The notes: a model not told the origin generated them from the sequence alone. A stretch of DNA of 64,000 nt from Pedococcus bigeumensis (GCF_006438965.1 NZ_RCZM01000001.1:125097-189096); one strand, 5' to 3'. Positions 35,601-44,935 are shown, counted from the stretch's first letter. Numbers and translations: made by a program.

Positions 35601-37834
35601 GGCCCCGGACCGCAGCCTCGGTCGTGGTCGAGGAGGGCGAGCTGACCCGTGTCGACATCGATCTCGCGTCGATCGCGGGAGTTCCACCGGGCACCACCCT
35701 GGGGCCGCTCGTCGGCTCGGGTGACATCCCCATGGTCAACTGGCAGGACACGCTCACGCTGCGGACCACCGGTTGCGTGGGTGGAACTGCGACCTATGAG
35801 GTGATCAGCACCGAGGGCTCGACGATCGGCAGCTCATTCGCGTCGGGACCGCTGTCCGCGGGCGGCGAGGGCCACTACTCGGCCAGCATCCCGCCGCTCT
35901 ACCCGCACCATGGAGCCGCCGAGGTCCTCGTTGTCATCGTCTGCCCGGACGGCAGCACCCAGACGGTGGTCTTCGACATCTACATCGACCCGTCCGGTCT
36001 CGTCGTCGACCAGCGGGGAACCCCCGTGTCGGGCGCCACCGTGACCCTGTCGCGAAGCGACGCCCCGGAAGGTCCGTTCGCGACCGTGCCCACGGGCAGC
36101 GACATCATGTCCCCGGCGAACCGGGCCAACCCGATGACCACCCTGGCCTCCGGCCACTTCGGCTGGGATGTCGTCGCCGGCTTCTACCGTGTCGTCGCGA
36201 GCAAGGCGGGGTGCACCGACGCCAGCACCGATGTCCTGGCCATCCCGCCGCCGGTCACCGACCTGCGACTGGTGATGACGTGCGGGCCGACTGACACCGA
36301 ACCGCCGGTCCTGACCGTGGTCGACCGAACGTTCGAGGGCAATGCCACTGGCGGCTGGCGGGGCACCTTGACGGGTGTCACCGTTGACGACCCGGACAGT
36401 GCCGCCGACGAGGTGCACCTGACCAACGACGCGCCGGCCCTCCTTCCGCTGGGTACGACGACGGTGACCTGGACTGCGACCGACCCCGCCGGGCACTCGG
36501 CGACGGCGACCCAGCAGGTGAGGGTGGTCGACACGACGCGACCCACGATCCAGTGCCCCGTCGACGTCGCGGCGTTCTACACGGGTGCTCCGAGCCTCGG
36601 AACGCCTGCCACGTCGGACGTGGTGGATCCGAACCCGTCGGTGACCCACACCGCCCCTGCTCAGTGGCCGCTCGGCACGACCGAGGTGACCTGGACCGCG
36701 ACGGACGGCTCGCACAACGCGGCCTCGTGCGTCCAGCGAGTCACACTCCGCCTTCCCCTGACGGCGACGACGGCGGCCGGCGACGAGCACACGCTGGCCG
36801 TCCTCGCGGACGGGACCGTCAAGGCCTGGGGAGCAGGTGGAAACGGTCAGCTGGGCCGCGGCAGCACAGTGGGGTCGACGACTCCGGTGACCGTCCCGGG
36901 CCTGACCGGCGTGCGCGCCGTCGCTGCCGGCGGACTGTTCTCGGTCGCTCTGGACTCCACCGGAGCCGTCTACACCTGGGGCGACAACTCGACGGGGCAG
37001 CTCGGGGACGGGACCACGACGTCCCGAACCACTCCACGCGCGGTCACCGGCTTGCCACCCATTGCCGCGATCGCGGCCGGCCGCAACCACGTGCTGGCCG
37101 TCGCCCTCGATGGCGCCGTCTATGCCTGGGGCGCCAACACGTTCGGGCAGACCGGGAAGCCCCCGTCGTCCACGGTGCTTCGCCCGGCTCGAGTTGCCGG
37201 CCTCCCCGCGGTGAAGGGCGTCGCGGCTGGTCAGTTCCACTCGGTGGCGGCGACGACGGACGGCCGGGTCTACACCTTCGGCGCCGGCTACTCGGGGCAG
37301 CTGGGTGACGGCACCGCCACCTCGCGCGCCACCCCGGCTGCCGTTGCCGGCCTGTCGGGGGTGGCTGCGGTGGGTGCTGGCTACCAGCACACGTTGGCGG
37401 TCACGGCAGACGGCAAGGTCTACGCGTGGGGAGCCAACGCCAAGGGCCAGCTGGGCACCGGTTCCACCACCCCGTCCCGGTCACCCGTGCAGGTGACGGC
37501 TGGGGGAGCGGTCCGATGGGCGTCTGGTGGCAGCGCCCACACCGTCCTGCTGATGGCCGACGGGTCGGTCCGCGCCTTCGGGGACAACGGCGAAGGCCAG
37601 CTGGGCGACGGCAGCCGCGTGGACCGGCTGAGTCCGGTCCGGGTGACGGGGCTGACCGGCGCCACCTCACTGGCCGTCGGGGCGGACTTCTCCGTGAGCG
37701 GACGCTCCACGGGCTCGGCGTCGGCCTGGGGCGGGAACCGCGCAGGCCAGCTCGGTGATGGCACGACGACGCGGCGCACCTCGCCGGTCACGGTGGCCGG
37801 TGTCACGACCGTCGCACAGCCGAGCGGCAGCTAG
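32654..37834 (+). CDS. Giant secreted zincin / NIDO / HYR / RCC1 multidomain protein
   Basis: A 1,726-residue exported protein. Signal peptide 1-35 (cleavage near SMASAA). A linker and beta-sandwich domains (about 220-290 CnaB/transthyretin-like) precede a putative metalloprotease domain: HEYGH at 401-405 and a possible third ligand in EGYAD at 457-461, gluzincin spacing. Then come an Ig-like region (about 600-685), a NIDO-like domain (about 710-900, NYFGTTYTYLFVNNNGNVTF and PFFADIDTRG), two carboxypeptidase-regulatory-like domains (about 920-1005 and 1110-1205), HYR-type repeats (about 1212-1365, TVTWTATDPAGHSATATQQV), and seven RCC1-like units (about 1369-1720, each with A-W/F-G-x-N-x-x-GQLG). 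Codons before 32654 in the same frame overlap the divergent lipoprotein gene and are not credible. Confidence 0.82.
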   Translation: MFVSGVRRGARASSAICAVAVVVAGLGMQASMASAATPSPQQRPAAAAGKAAAEAKGGKGTGSKPAPRPRGRQADPATTLKGSWSRGTATFTIKAVPHRTYAVTVTATGDVTVGTTQRTVTMRGNGTASVVVPAKLGELRTGSVTVEVTSNDDEPLVSSSSVWLAPTRAGGVAQASTQQGSLVEAIKVDEPTQEGRRAAYLELSRMGADQTKLKLTRASTAAAAADSPLTISAHVSYRDWNGDSHPARHVQVEVDEKGFLGSHLGTTSTDDFGQFSLSADIGDNTDVRVTIKAESSAGRVGTSSFLSFDTYGQFVDIDGADPGDNAAFIVDVGRQDASGNAFAIHDALWSAHLFAVRSGHGDEAKVDVHYPAGDKNENAYTNSGGITLGAYEWSAWDVVNHEYGHWYDMHHDLTPLIGGTHCVSANLASDNCDLKDDVGNLIAPRGKSDGGKLAWSEGYADYYALAAGQLEAHPTIAGVGDGYYDDVRNGEDGTDHDGFNARADGGESVTFHGEDNEMSISGVLWGMAAEGTYPLGAAYLDSLIAASPGNRLSDLLNYAWESDTSSRLTGSQESALGCELSSARIAPYGLTPTTGELSKPPTFSWQEGNTPNAGTSYANDRFVVQAVDSATSSNPYFTSSTLTSTSWTPTGREWSSISDGRSTVYLRVVGTSTSDPQTGPFRGCAQATSVSAGAVINDQACTATSLSPNDDGSTGAVDLPFAINYFGTTYTYLFVNNNGNVTFNQPMSTFTPFTLTANVPPIIAPFFADIDTRGTGSAPVRYGYGTTTYNGRAAFCVDWVNVGYYSGHDDKLVSAQLLLVDRSDLAPGDFDMVFNYGHIQWETGDASGGFGGFGGTPAGVGYSAGNGQADGFFQLEGSMQSGQLVDGGPHALVSHSNLGLNSDGHYLFKVRGGNAGNSSTGVQGTVTSGGVPVEGAPLQVCPHGGGQCVYQTRTGANGTFSAVGLAPGVYDVSAYPPSGTNARPRTAASVVVEEGELTRVDIDLASIAGVPPGTTLGPLVGSGDIPMVNWQDTLTLRTTGCVGGTATYEVISTEGSTIGSSFASGPLSAGGEGHYSASIPPLYPHHGAAEVLVVIVCPDGSTQTVVFDIYIDPSGLVVDQRGTPVSGATVTLSRSDAPEGPFATVPTGSDIMSPANRANPMTTLASGHFGWDVVAGFYRVVASKAGCTDASTDVLAIPPPVTDLRLVMTCGPTDTEPPVLTVVDRTFEGNATGGWRGTLTGVTVDDPDSAADEVHLTNDAPALLPLGTTTVTWTATDPAGHSATATQQVRVVDTTRPTIQCPVDVAAFYTGAPSLGTPATSDVVDPNPSVTHTAPAQWPLGTTEVTWTATDGSHNAASCVQRVTLRLPLTATTAAGDEHTLAVLADGTVKAWGAGGNGQLGRGSTVGSTTPVTVPGLTGVRAVAAGGLFSVALDSTGAVYTWGDNSTGQLGDGTTTSRTTPRAVTGLPPIAAIAAGRNHVLAVALDGAVYAWGANTFGQTGKPPSSTVLRPARVAGLPAVKGVAAGQFHSVAATTDGRVYTFGAGYSGQLGDGTATSRATPAAVAGLSGVAAVGAGYQHTLAVTADGKVYAWGANAKGQLGTGSTTPSRSPVQVTAGGAVRWASGGSAHTVLLMADGSVRAFGDNGEGQLGDGSRVDRLSPVRVTGLTGATSLAVGADFSVSGRSTGSASAWGGNRAGQLGDGTTTRRTSPVTVAGVTTVAQPSGS

Positions 37835-37843
37835 CCCGGGTGA

Positions 37844-37875
37844 GGTGCCCTCGACCTGGAGGGGTCGGGGGCACC
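37844..37875. terminator. Bidirectional hairpin after the giant secreted protein
   Basis: A 13-bp stem with one wobble pair (ggtgccctcgacc at 37844-37856, ggtcgggggcacc at 37863-37875) and a 6-nt loop, between convergent genes and abutting the stop of the acyltransferase-like gene. Confidence 0.75.
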
Positions 37876-37876
37876 G

Positions 37877-38914
37877 TCAGTCGTTCGTACTCCTCACGCG
37901 CTCGGTGCCGGCCACAGGGTGGGTGGTCGGGCGGGTCCTGCGCACGAACCACTCGAGGGGCCCGACGCCGAGCCGGCGCTCGAACAGCCAGCAGCCACCG
38001 ACGACGACGACCGTGGTCGAGCCGAGCACGAACCACGAGTCGTCGCGCACGGGTCCGCGGACCACGGCCACCGCCGCGAGGAAGAGGATCTGCAGGGTGT
38101 AGGCGGTGAGAGAAAGGCGACCCGTCGACAGGACCGGGTCGAGTACCCGACCGACGCCGAGCCGTCTGGCCAGCGCGAGGACCAGGAAGGATCCGATCAC
38201 GGCGCCAGCCGCGAGCAGGGTGGCACCGACGACCTCGGCGGTCGTCCCCGAGTAGGGCGCCGAACCGTCGGGGGTCGTCCGTCCGACGAGGTAGGCCGCG
38301 ACGCTCGCCACGAGGAGGGCTGCGACGACGGCATACCCCGTCCGTGGTCGGGTCGCCCGCCGCAGCACGGTCGCCAGCGCGAGCCCGCCGAGCGCCATCG
38401 GCAGTAACGAGACGAGCCGGTAGGAGTCGCCGGCGGCGACCCACCGGACGATGTCCTCCCCCCACTGTGGCCAGGTGGCGTAGTGCTGGTCCAGGGCGAG
38501 GCGCGCCCGCACCAGGGCGACGTGACCGGCGACGGCAGCTGCGGCCGCCACCCCGAGGGTGAGGGCGGGCCGCCGGTGCAGCGGTAGGGCAAGCGGTGCC
38601 ATCACGACGACGAGCAGCCCGAGGTAGGGCAGCACGACGTCGATCTGGCTGTAGACCTGCTGGAGCAGGACCCCGAGGACGACGAGGACCAGGCCTCGTT
38701 GGAGGTTGTCGTGCAGGAAGGTGGCTGTCGTCGGGTGCCGCTCGGTGAGGACGAGCCCCATCGAGACGCCGATGATGACGGCGAACAGTGGCGCCGTGAG
38801 GTACTCGCTGACGACGAACGGCCCGCCGACGGGACACAGGTGCGCCACGAGCATCGAGACACAGGCCAGCCCACGGGCGGCATCGAGCCCGTCGAGGCGG
38901 CGGGTCGTGGGCAT
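37877..38914 (-). CDS. Heparan-alpha-glucosaminide acetyltransferase-like membrane protein
   Basis: A 345-residue polytopic protein with about 10 hydrophobic segments. The start RRLDGLDAARGLACVSMLVAH and the later SLTAYTLQILFLAAVAVVRG match the DUF1624/DUF418 group of membrane acyltransferases, which move an acetyl group across the membrane using a His early in the first helices (VAHLCP here). The acceptor is unknown; cell-wall sugar or teichoic acid modification is plausible. The ATG at 38914 is chosen by homology to that N-terminus. It is separated from the upstream barbiturase gene (same strand) by only 17 bp and may be co-transcribed. Confidence 0.75.
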   Translation of the reverse strand: MPTTRRLDGLDAARGLACVSMLVAHLCPVGGPFVVSEYLTAPLFAVIIGVSMGLVLTERHPTTATFLHDNLQRGLVLVVLGVLLQQVYSQIDVVLPYLGLLVVVMAPLALPLHRRPALTLGVAAAAAVAGHVALVRARLALDQHYATWPQWGEDIVRWVAAGDSYRLVSLLPMALGGLALATVLRRATRPRTGYAVVAALLVASVAAYLVGRTTPDGSAPYSGTTAEVVGATLLAAGAVIGSFLVLALARRLGVGRVLDPVLSTGRLSLTAYTLQILFLAAVAVVRGPVRDDSWFVLGSTTVVVVGGCWLFERRLGVGPLEWFVRRTRPTTHPVAGTERVRSTND

Positions 38915-38931
38915 GGGCCCAGTCTGTCGCC

Positions 38932-40071
38932 TCAGGGTGCTGGTGGGCGGTATCGCGTCGGTTCTCCCGATCCGAGGTCGACGATCGCAGCCACCGGGCC
39001 GCCGCCGTCCGGGCCCTGGTGGGCCGCCGACACCGAGACGAAGACCGCGGGATCGCCGGTCACGGCGGCGGTGACGCCGCCGACGGCCGACTTGATCTGG
39101 CGGTGCCAGTGCACGTCCGAGTCGTCGAGCATCGCGTTGCGGCGCCCGCGGACAGCGCCGTCCTGGCTGACCTCGCACTTGAGGAACACGTTGACCAGGC
39201 GGCCCTGGATGTCACTGGTGTGCGGCCGGTCGGGCAGCTCGAGTCCCGCGTCCTTGATCGCCGACCAGATGCCGTCGGCGTCGAGGGCGTCGCGCATGAC
39301 CGAGTGGCCGATGCGGTAGCGGCCACCGATGCCCTTGGTGTTGCCGACGACCACGACCTGGGCCTGGTCGAGCTCGACGCCGGACGAGCACGACGCCACG
39401 GCGGAGAACAGCGAGCGGTTGTTCATCACGTCCTCGTTGGTGGGCATCTCGATCTCGCCGAGCGCCACGGCGACGCCGAGCCCGGTGGTGCCGTTGGAGA
39501 GGTCCATCGACTCGTGGGTGTGGTGCGTCCAGACGGACTGGCCACGCGACTCCGCGTCGCGGATGGTGTGGATCGTGAGCAGGGGAGTCTTGGTCTGCAC
39601 GTAGTGGACGTCGGCAGGGTCGGTGATGCCGGCCTTCTCCATCGCGACCTTCACGGCGTCGGCGACCTTCGTGATCATGCCGGTGTAGCCGATCTCCTCG
39701 GGCAGGATCGCCTCGCTCATCGCGAACCCCACGGTCAGCCTCGGCTCGTCGGACTGCTCCGCCCGGTCGGCCGGCACGGTCGCGAAGATCGTCGCGTGCG
39801 GGCTGATGATCCCGTCGGTGCCGCCGGACCAGACGATCGGGACCTGCTTGACCTGGTCGGCCGGGGCACCCTTGGCGACCAGCACCTCACGGAACGCCCG
39901 GTCGGCGATGATGCGCGTGTAGTCGTTGACGCCGCCGTTGCCCTCGGTCTTGCCGATGATGGCGATGACGCGGCTGGCGTCCATCACGCCGTCGTCGATG
40001 AGCTTGGCGAGCTCGCTGGCGTCCGCGACGCTGTGGATCGGGACCTTGCGGACCTCAATGGGCTCGGGCAT
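38932..40071 (-). CDS. Ring-opening amidohydrolase (barbiturase / cyanuric acid hydrolase family)
   Basis: A 379-residue member of the AtzD/barbiturase family, which opens barbiturate to ureidomalonate or cyanurate to carboxybiuret. Family signatures are visible in order: [86 protein letters not shown] and [17 protein letters not shown]. These contain the three Ser-Lys dyads of the threefold barrel. Gene context (carbamate kinase upstream by 5 bp, pyrimidine-type permease and molybdenum hydroxylase further on) favours barbiturase in oxidative pyrimidine breakdown over s-triazine degradation. The substrate is not proven by sequence. Confidence 0.85.
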   Translation of the reverse strand: MPEPIEVRKVPIHSVADASELAKLIDDGVMDASRVIAIIGKTEGNGGVNDYTRIIADRAFREVLVAKGAPADQVKQVPIVWSGGTDGIISPHATIFATVPADRAEQSDEPRLTVGFAMSEAILPEEIGYTGMITKVADAVKVAMEKAGITDPADVHYVQTKTPLLTIHTIRDAESRGQSVWTHHTHESMDLSNGTTGLGVAVALGEIEMPTNEDVMNNRSLFSAVASCSSGVELDQAQVVVVGNTKGIGGRYRIGHSVMRDALDADGIWSAIKDAGLELPDRPHTSDIQGRLVNVFLKCEVSQDGAVRGRRNAMLDDSDVHWHRQIKSAVGGVTAAVTGDPAVFVSVSAAHQGPDGGGPVAAIVDLGSGEPTRYRPPAP

Positions 40072-40076
40072 GGGTG

Positions 40077-41027
40077 TCACCTTCCGTTGTCTGTCGTTGG
40101 TTCGATGATGGTTCCGACCTCGCCGGAGAGGGCGTCGGCGATACGGTCGAGCGCCGTGATGACGCTGCGCCCACCGCCTTGCCGGACGAACCGCATGGCG
40201 GCCTCGACCTTGGGCCCCATCGAGCCGGACGCGAACTGGCCGTCCGCGGCATACCCCTCCATCTCGGCGAGCGGCACCCGGCCGACCGGATGCGCCCGCG
40301 GTGTCCCGAAGTCGAGGACGGCGTTCGCCACGTCGGTCGCGATGACCAGCGCGTCGGCGCCGATGGCGCGGGCGAGCACCGCGGCGGTCAGGTCCTTGTC
40401 GATCACGGCTTCGACGCCGTGGACGGTGCCGTCGGCGTGACGGACGACCGGGATGCCGCCACCGCCGGCCGCGACCACGACGTAACCCGCGCCGAGCAGG
40501 GTGAGGAGGGTGTGCGTCTCGAGGACCTCGACCGGTTCGGGCGAGGCGACGACGCGACGCCAGCCCTTCTCGCCACGGTCCTCCCACGTCTCGCCGTGCT
40601 CGATCAGCGGCCGGGCCTGGTCGTGTGGCAGGAACCGGCCGATCGGCTTGGTCGGTGTGGCGAAGCCGGGGTCGTCCGGGTCCACCAGGGTGCGCGTGAC
40701 GAGGGCAGCGACCGGGTGGGTCAGACCGCGGGCAGCGAGGGCCGGCTCGAGGGTGTCGAGGATGGTGAACCCGATGGTGCCCTGCGTCTGGGCGCCGCAC
40801 CAGTCGAGGGGGACGGGCGGGACGACGTTGGCTGCGAGCTCGTTCTTCACGAGCAGGTTGCCGACCTGGGGGCCGTTGCCGTGCGTGAGCACCACCTCGT
40901 GCCCGGCCGCGACGACGGTGGCGACGTGGTCCATCGCGACCGCGATGGCCTCCCGCTGGGCCTGCGGGGTGGCGCTGCCGTCGGGACCGGTCATGGCGTT
41001 GCCGCCGAGCGCGATCAGGACCCGCAT
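40077..41027 (-). CDS. arcC: Carbamate kinase
   Basis: A 316-residue amino-acid-kinase-fold enzyme interconverting carbamoyl phosphate plus ADP with carbamate plus ATP. It shows [62 protein letters not shown] and the C-terminal [13 protein letters not shown], all standard for ArcC. The ATG at 41027 has GGAGGT just upstream. It is the first gene of an arcC-barbiturase unit; there are no arginine deiminase genes beside it, so it probably recovers ATP from carbamoyl phosphate made in ureide or pyrimidine breakdown. An operator-like palindrome lies 58 nt upstream (41085-41102). Confidence 0.92.
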   Translation of the reverse strand: MRVLIALGGNAMTGPDGSATPQAQREAIAVAMDHVATVVAAGHEVVLTHGNGPQVGNLLVKNELAANVVPPVPLDWCGAQTQGTIGFTILDTLEPALAARGLTHPVAALVTRTLVDPDDPGFATPTKPIGRFLPHDQARPLIEHGETWEDRGEKGWRRVVASPEPVEVLETHTLLTLLGAGYVVVAAGGGGIPVVRHADGTVHGVEAVIDKDLTAAVLARAIGADALVIATDVANAVLDFGTPRAHPVGRVPLAEMEGYAADGQFASGSMGPKVEAAMRFVRQGGGRSVITALDRIADALSGEVGTIIEPTTDNGR

Positions 41028-41084
41028 GCCACCTCCGTTCGTCGTCCGTGCGGCGAGCCTAGGGATGCGCGACGGCACGTGACG

Positions 41085-41102
41085 TTGGCAGGACCTGCCC
41101 AA
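41085..41102. promoter_or_regulatory. Operator-like palindrome upstream of arcC
   Basis: TTGGCA-N5-TGCCCAA, containing the perfect core GGCAGG-A-CCTGCC (41087-41099). A second small palindrome TGCC-TT-GGCA follows at 41113-41122. The same TTGGCA-N5-TGCCAA layout occurs before hyuA (53563-53579). A shared catabolic regulator is likely, perhaps one of the two PucR proteins in the window. Confidence 0.5.
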
Positions 41103-41180
41103 CGGGCGAGCCTGCCTTGGCAGATGTATGCCGTGGGCCGGGTGACGTCTGCGCCGCCCCCTTCGCGGCTGGCGGATCGT

Positions 41181-42410
41181 CTAGGGCGCCGGGATCTCGC
41201 CCGTGGGCACTCCCAGCGCAAGGACGAGGTCGAGCACCTTGAGGGGGTCGTCGAGGTCGTCGCCGAAGAGCTCGCGCAGCTGCCCCATGCGGTAGCGGAC
41301 GGTCTGCGGGTGCACGAACAGGCCGGCCGCCACCGCCTCGCGCCGGCCACCGAACAGCAGCCACAGGCGCAGGGTCTCGACGAGCTTCTCGCGTGCCGCG
41401 GGAGTCAGGTCGTCCAGTGGCTTGAGGGCGCGCGTCCGCAGGTCGGCCAGGGCCTCGGCGTCTGCGCTCAGCACCAGCTCCGCCAGGTGTGCGTCCGTGT
41501 CGTATGCCGCCCCGCTGGTGGAGTTCTCGGCCGCGAGCAGGCGCGCGGCCCGCAGCGCACGTCGGTAGGAGGAAGCCGTCTGCAGCCACGGTCTGCTCGG
41601 TCCGAGCACCCCGCCGTAGTCGCGCAGGGACCGCAGCAGCCGGCGCCGGGCGGGCATGCGCAGGTCGGGCACGAGGAGGGCCACGAAGTCCTCGCGAGAC
41701 GCCAGATCCGGCAGGTCCTCGCCGAGGACGAGGGTGCGGGGGTCCACCAGGGCGCGGGCCTGGTGCAGCCGGTCGTCCGGGACCAGCAGCACCGTGATCG
41801 TTTTGGGCAGCGCCCAGTTGGCGCGCTCTGCCCGCCGGGCGCTCACCTCCTCGGACGCGCCACGCACCAGGTCCAGGGCGAGCCGCTCGAGCAGTCGCTC
41901 CTGGCTGCGCTCTGCTGTGGCGAGCTCGTCGGCGTGCCCGGCGACGCTGGCCGCGGACAGCTCGTCGATGTAGGCGAAGACCAGCTCGGCGAACTGCGCC
42001 AGGAGCGGCGCGGACATCCCGGCCCGCACGGCGACCGCCGAGAGCTCGCGCCAGGAGACCCGGGCGCCGATGCGGTAGGCCGAGAGGAGGGCGTCCATGC
42101 TGCGGCCGCTGCGAGCCTCGCCCTTGCCCAGGGCGTAGGAGGCCTGGCGGGCCGGGCCGAGGGGTGAGCTGGGGTCGTCGGACCGGGCCGCCATGGTGAG
42201 GAAGCTGCCGAGGGCGACCTGCACCGCGGACTCGATGTTGCCCACGAGGTAGTCCCTGGCCTCCGCGTAGCTGGGGACCTCGACGATGATCGCCTGGACC
42301 GCGTCGGCCGCCACCCGGGGGAGGGCGTGCTTGAGCTCGCTCTGGACCTCCGGTGGGATGCTGAGCTCCGCCGCGTGCTCAGCAGCCGTTCCACTGACCG
42401 AGGTCACCAT
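41181..42410 (-). CDS. PucR-family transcriptional regulator
   Basis: A 409-residue regulator. The N-terminal and middle parts (YAEARDYLVGNIESAV, ARSGRSMDALLSAYRIGARV) match the RsbRD-like/GGDEF-like regions of PucR proteins. The C-terminal helix-turn-helix is seen in TLRLWLLFGGRREAVAAGLF, then HPQTVRYRMGQLRELFG. The ATG at 42410 is preferred (AAAGGA 9 nt upstream) over a longer frame starting at 42452. It is divergent from the ferredoxin reductase / desaturase pair across 89 bp, an arrangement that suggests control of those lipid genes. It also lies 154 bp upstream of arcC, so control of the barbiturase unit is an alternative. Confidence 0.85.
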   Translation of the reverse strand: MVTSVSGTAAEHAAELSIPPEVQSELKHALPRVAADAVQAIIVEVPSYAEARDYLVGNIESAVQVALGSFLTMAARSDDPSSPLGPARQASYALGKGEARSGRSMDALLSAYRIGARVSWRELSAVAVRAGMSAPLLAQFAELVFAYIDELSAASVAGHADELATAERSQERLLERLALDLVRGASEEVSARRAERANWALPKTITVLLVPDDRLHQARALVDPRTLVLGEDLPDLASREDFVALLVPDLRMPARRRLLRSLRDYGGVLGPSRPWLQTASSYRRALRAARLLAAENSTSGAAYDTDAHLAELVLSADAEALADLRTRALKPLDDLTPAAREKLVETLRLWLLFGGRREAVAAGLFVHPQTVRYRMGQLRELFGDDLDDPLKVLDLVLALGVPTGEIPAP

Positions 42411-42499
42411 GGATGTTTGTCCTTTGCGAACAATTTGGAGCGAGATTCTCACGCGCTCTGGTCAGGAAATTAGCCTACCTGATCGCCCATAGTGGAACC

Positions 42500-43609
42500 A
42501 TGACCGCAGTTCTCCCGCTCCGCACGACGCCTGGGTCCACGAGATCCCGGCCGTCCCTGCGTACGGTCCTTCGGCGCGTCGCCGAGGCAGTAGTCACCCC
42601 CGTGCTGCCCGACGACTACCTCGACCTCATCGCTCCCATGCGCGCCGGCGCCGACCTCCGTGGTCGCGTCGTGTCGGTGACCCCCGAGACCCGGGATGCC
42701 GTGACGGTGCGCATCAAGCCCGGTCGATCGTGGGCCGGCCACGTGCCCGGTCAGTACATCCGCATCGGCGTCGACGTCGACGGGGTGCGCAACTGGCGCG
42801 CCTACTCGCTCACCTCGCCGGTGGACGCCTCGGACGGGATCATCTCGATCTGCGTCAAGGCGATCCCGGACGGCAAGGTCAGCAACCACGTGGTGCGCGC
42901 CCTCCAGCCGGGCACCCTGATCCACCTCGACCAGGCGACCGGCGACTTCACCCTCCCGTCGCCGCGCCCGGCCCGCGCGCTGTTCGTCACGGCGGGCTCC
43001 GGGGTGACGCCCGTGATGGGGATGCTGCGCAACCACCTCGACGAGCTGCACGACGTCGTCGTCATCCACTCGGCCCCGACCGAGCCGGACGTCATCTTCG
43101 CCGCCGAGCTGCGCGAGTGGGCCGAGGCAGGCCGCATCCGCCTCGTCGAGCGGCACACCGACACGCAGGGCATGGTCGGCACCGACGCGCTCGACGAGCT
43201 CGTGCCCGACTGGCGCTTCCGCGAGACCTGGGCCTGTGGCCCGACCGGCATGCTCGACGCCTTCGAGGCGGCCTGGGCCGACGCCGAGATCACCGACCGA
43301 CTCCACACCGAGCGCTTCCGCCCGGTCATCATCGCCGAGGGCGAGGGTGGCACCGTCACCTTCGGTACCCAGCGCATCACCGTCGATGCCGACGGCGCGA
43401 CCCCGATCCTCGACGCCGGCGAAGCCGCTGGCGTCCTGATGCCGTCCGGTTGCCGGATGGGCATCTGCTTCGGCTGTGTCGTGCCCCTGAAGGAGGGTGC
43501 CGTGCGCGACCTGCGCAACGGCGACCTCACGATTGCCGCCAAGGGCGACGGCATCCGCATCCAGACCTGTGTGTCGGCGGCTGCCGGCCACTGCGAGATC
43601 GACCTCTAA
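42500..43609 (+). CDS. Ferredoxin reductase with C-terminal 2Fe-2S domain
   Basis: A 369-residue electron transfer protein feeding the desaturase that follows. The FAD-binding barrel shows HVPGQYIRIGVDVDGVRNWRAYSL (RxYS motif), the NAD(P)H domain has LFVTAGSGVTPVMGML and TWACGPTGM, and the C-terminal plant-type ferredoxin has CRMGICFGC with the fourth Cys in IQTCVSAA. This domain order (reductase then ferredoxin) is that of mycobacterial Rv3230c-type partners of acyl-CoA desaturases. The ATG at 42500 has GTGGA upstream. The desaturase gene starts 9 bp after the stop. Confidence 0.9.
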   Translation: MTAVLPLRTTPGSTRSRPSLRTVLRRVAEAVVTPVLPDDYLDLIAPMRAGADLRGRVVSVTPETRDAVTVRIKPGRSWAGHVPGQYIRIGVDVDGVRNWRAYSLTSPVDASDGIISICVKAIPDGKVSNHVVRALQPGTLIHLDQATGDFTLPSPRPARALFVTAGSGVTPVMGMLRNHLDELHDVVVIHSAPTEPDVIFAAELREWAEAGRIRLVERHTDTQGMVGTDALDELVPDWRFRETWACGPTGMLDAFEAAWADAEITDRLHTERFRPVIIAEGEGGTVTFGTQRITVDADGATPILDAGEAAGVLMPSGCRMGICFGCVVPLKEGAVRDLRNGDLTIAAKGDGIRIQTCVSAAAGHCEIDL

Positions 43610-43618
43610 GGAGACGTC

Positions 43619-44935
43619 ATGACTGCCACCGCAGAGAAGTTTGACCTCACGATCGACGGTACCGCTGCCTCCACCCCGAAGGCACCCGGCGTGCCCTCCG
43701 CGCGGAGCGCGACCCGACCCACGAACACCCGGCTGTCGACCGCCATCGCCGAGCGACGCCACGTGCCGAAGCGCTCCGGCAAGGCCGACCCGACCGCGCA
43801 CCTGACCGCCGAGGACGTCGAAGCCCTCGCCATGGAGCTCGACGAGCTGCGCCAGGGAGTTCTGGAGTCCCGCGGTGTCGAGGACGCGGCATACATCCGC
43901 AAGGTCATCGACGTGCAGCGCAAGATCGAGCTCGCCTCGCGCGCCGTGCTGCTGTTCGCCATCTTCCCGCCGGCCTGGATCGTCGGCACCGCCGGCCTGT
44001 CCGTCGCCAAGATCCTGGACAACATGGAGGTCGGCCACAACATCCTCCACGGCCAGTGGGACTGGATGCGCGACCCCAAGATCCACTCGACGACGTGGGA
44101 GTGGGACAGCGCCACCCCGGCCGCCCTGTGGAAGCACAGCCACAACGAGCTGCACCACACGTGGACGAACGTGATCGGCAAGGACAACGACCTCGGCTAC
44201 GGCATCATGCGGGTCGACGAGGACCAGCGCTGGACCCCCGCCTACCTCGGCCAGCCGATCTACAACTTCCTCAACATGTGCTTCTTCCAGTACGGCATCG
44301 CCGCCTACGACCTCGAGATCGGCAAGCAGCTCGCTGGTCGAGGCGACAAGGAGGATTTCAAGCGCAACGGCAAGATGGTGCTGCGCAAGGTCGGCCGCCA
44401 GGCACGCAAGGACTACCTGCTCCACCCGCTGCTGTCCGGCCCGTCGTTCCTGCACACCATGGCGGCCAACGCCACGGCCAACTTCGTCCGCAACGTCTGG
44501 ACCCACTCGATCATCATGTGCGGTCACTTTCCGGCCGGCGTCGAGACCTTCGCCCGTGCCTCGATCGATGGCGAGAGCCGCGGCGAGTGGTACCTGCGCC
44601 AGATGCTCGGCTCGGCCAACATCTCGGGCAGCAAGGCCCTGCACATCATGTCCGGCAACCTGAGCCACCAGATCGAGCACCACCTGTTCCCCGACCTGCC
44701 GAGCAACCGCTACGGCGAGATCGCCCCGCGGGTGCAGGAGATCTGTGAGCGATACGGCCTGACGTACACCACCGGGCCGCTCTACAAGCAGGTCGCGTCC
44801 GCGTGGGGACAGGTCATCTCGCTGTCGCTCCCGAACCCGGAGCCCGGCCGCAGACGCGTCGGCATCGCCGCCCAGCAGATCGGCAAGCAGGTGCGTCGCA
44901 AGCTGCGCAACCGTCGTCCGGTGCGCACCGCCTGA
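43619..44935 (+). CDS. Membrane fatty acid (acyl-CoA) desaturase
   Basis: A 438-residue di-iron desaturase. Three His boxes are present: GHNILHGQW, HSHNELHHTW and the last HQIEHHLFPDLPSNRY. Hydrophobic segments lie before the first box (VLLFAIFPPAWIVGTAGL) and around 280-300. The N-terminal 80 residues are polar, as in actinobacterial DesA3-like enzymes. It would introduce a double bond (delta-9 is usual for this group) using electrons from the reductase upstream. A strong AAGGAGA site precedes the ATG. The operon ends at a perfect 15-bp hairpin. Confidence 0.92.
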   Translation: MTATAEKFDLTIDGTAASTPKAPGVPSARSATRPTNTRLSTAIAERRHVPKRSGKADPTAHLTAEDVEALAMELDELRQGVLESRGVEDAAYIRKVIDVQRKIELASRAVLLFAIFPPAWIVGTAGLSVAKILDNMEVGHNILHGQWDWMRDPKIHSTTWEWDSATPAALWKHSHNELHHTWTNVIGKDNDLGYGIMRVDEDQRWTPAYLGQPIYNFLNMCFFQYGIAAYDLEIGKQLAGRGDKEDFKRNGKMVLRKVGRQARKDYLLHPLLSGPSFLHTMAANATANFVRNVWTHSIIMCGHFPAGVETFARASIDGESRGEWYLRQMLGSANISGSKALHIMSGNLSHQIEHHLFPDLPSNRYGEIAPRVQEICERYGLTYTTGPLYKQVASAWGQVISLSLPNPEPGRRRVGIAAQQIGKQVRRKLRNRRPVRTA

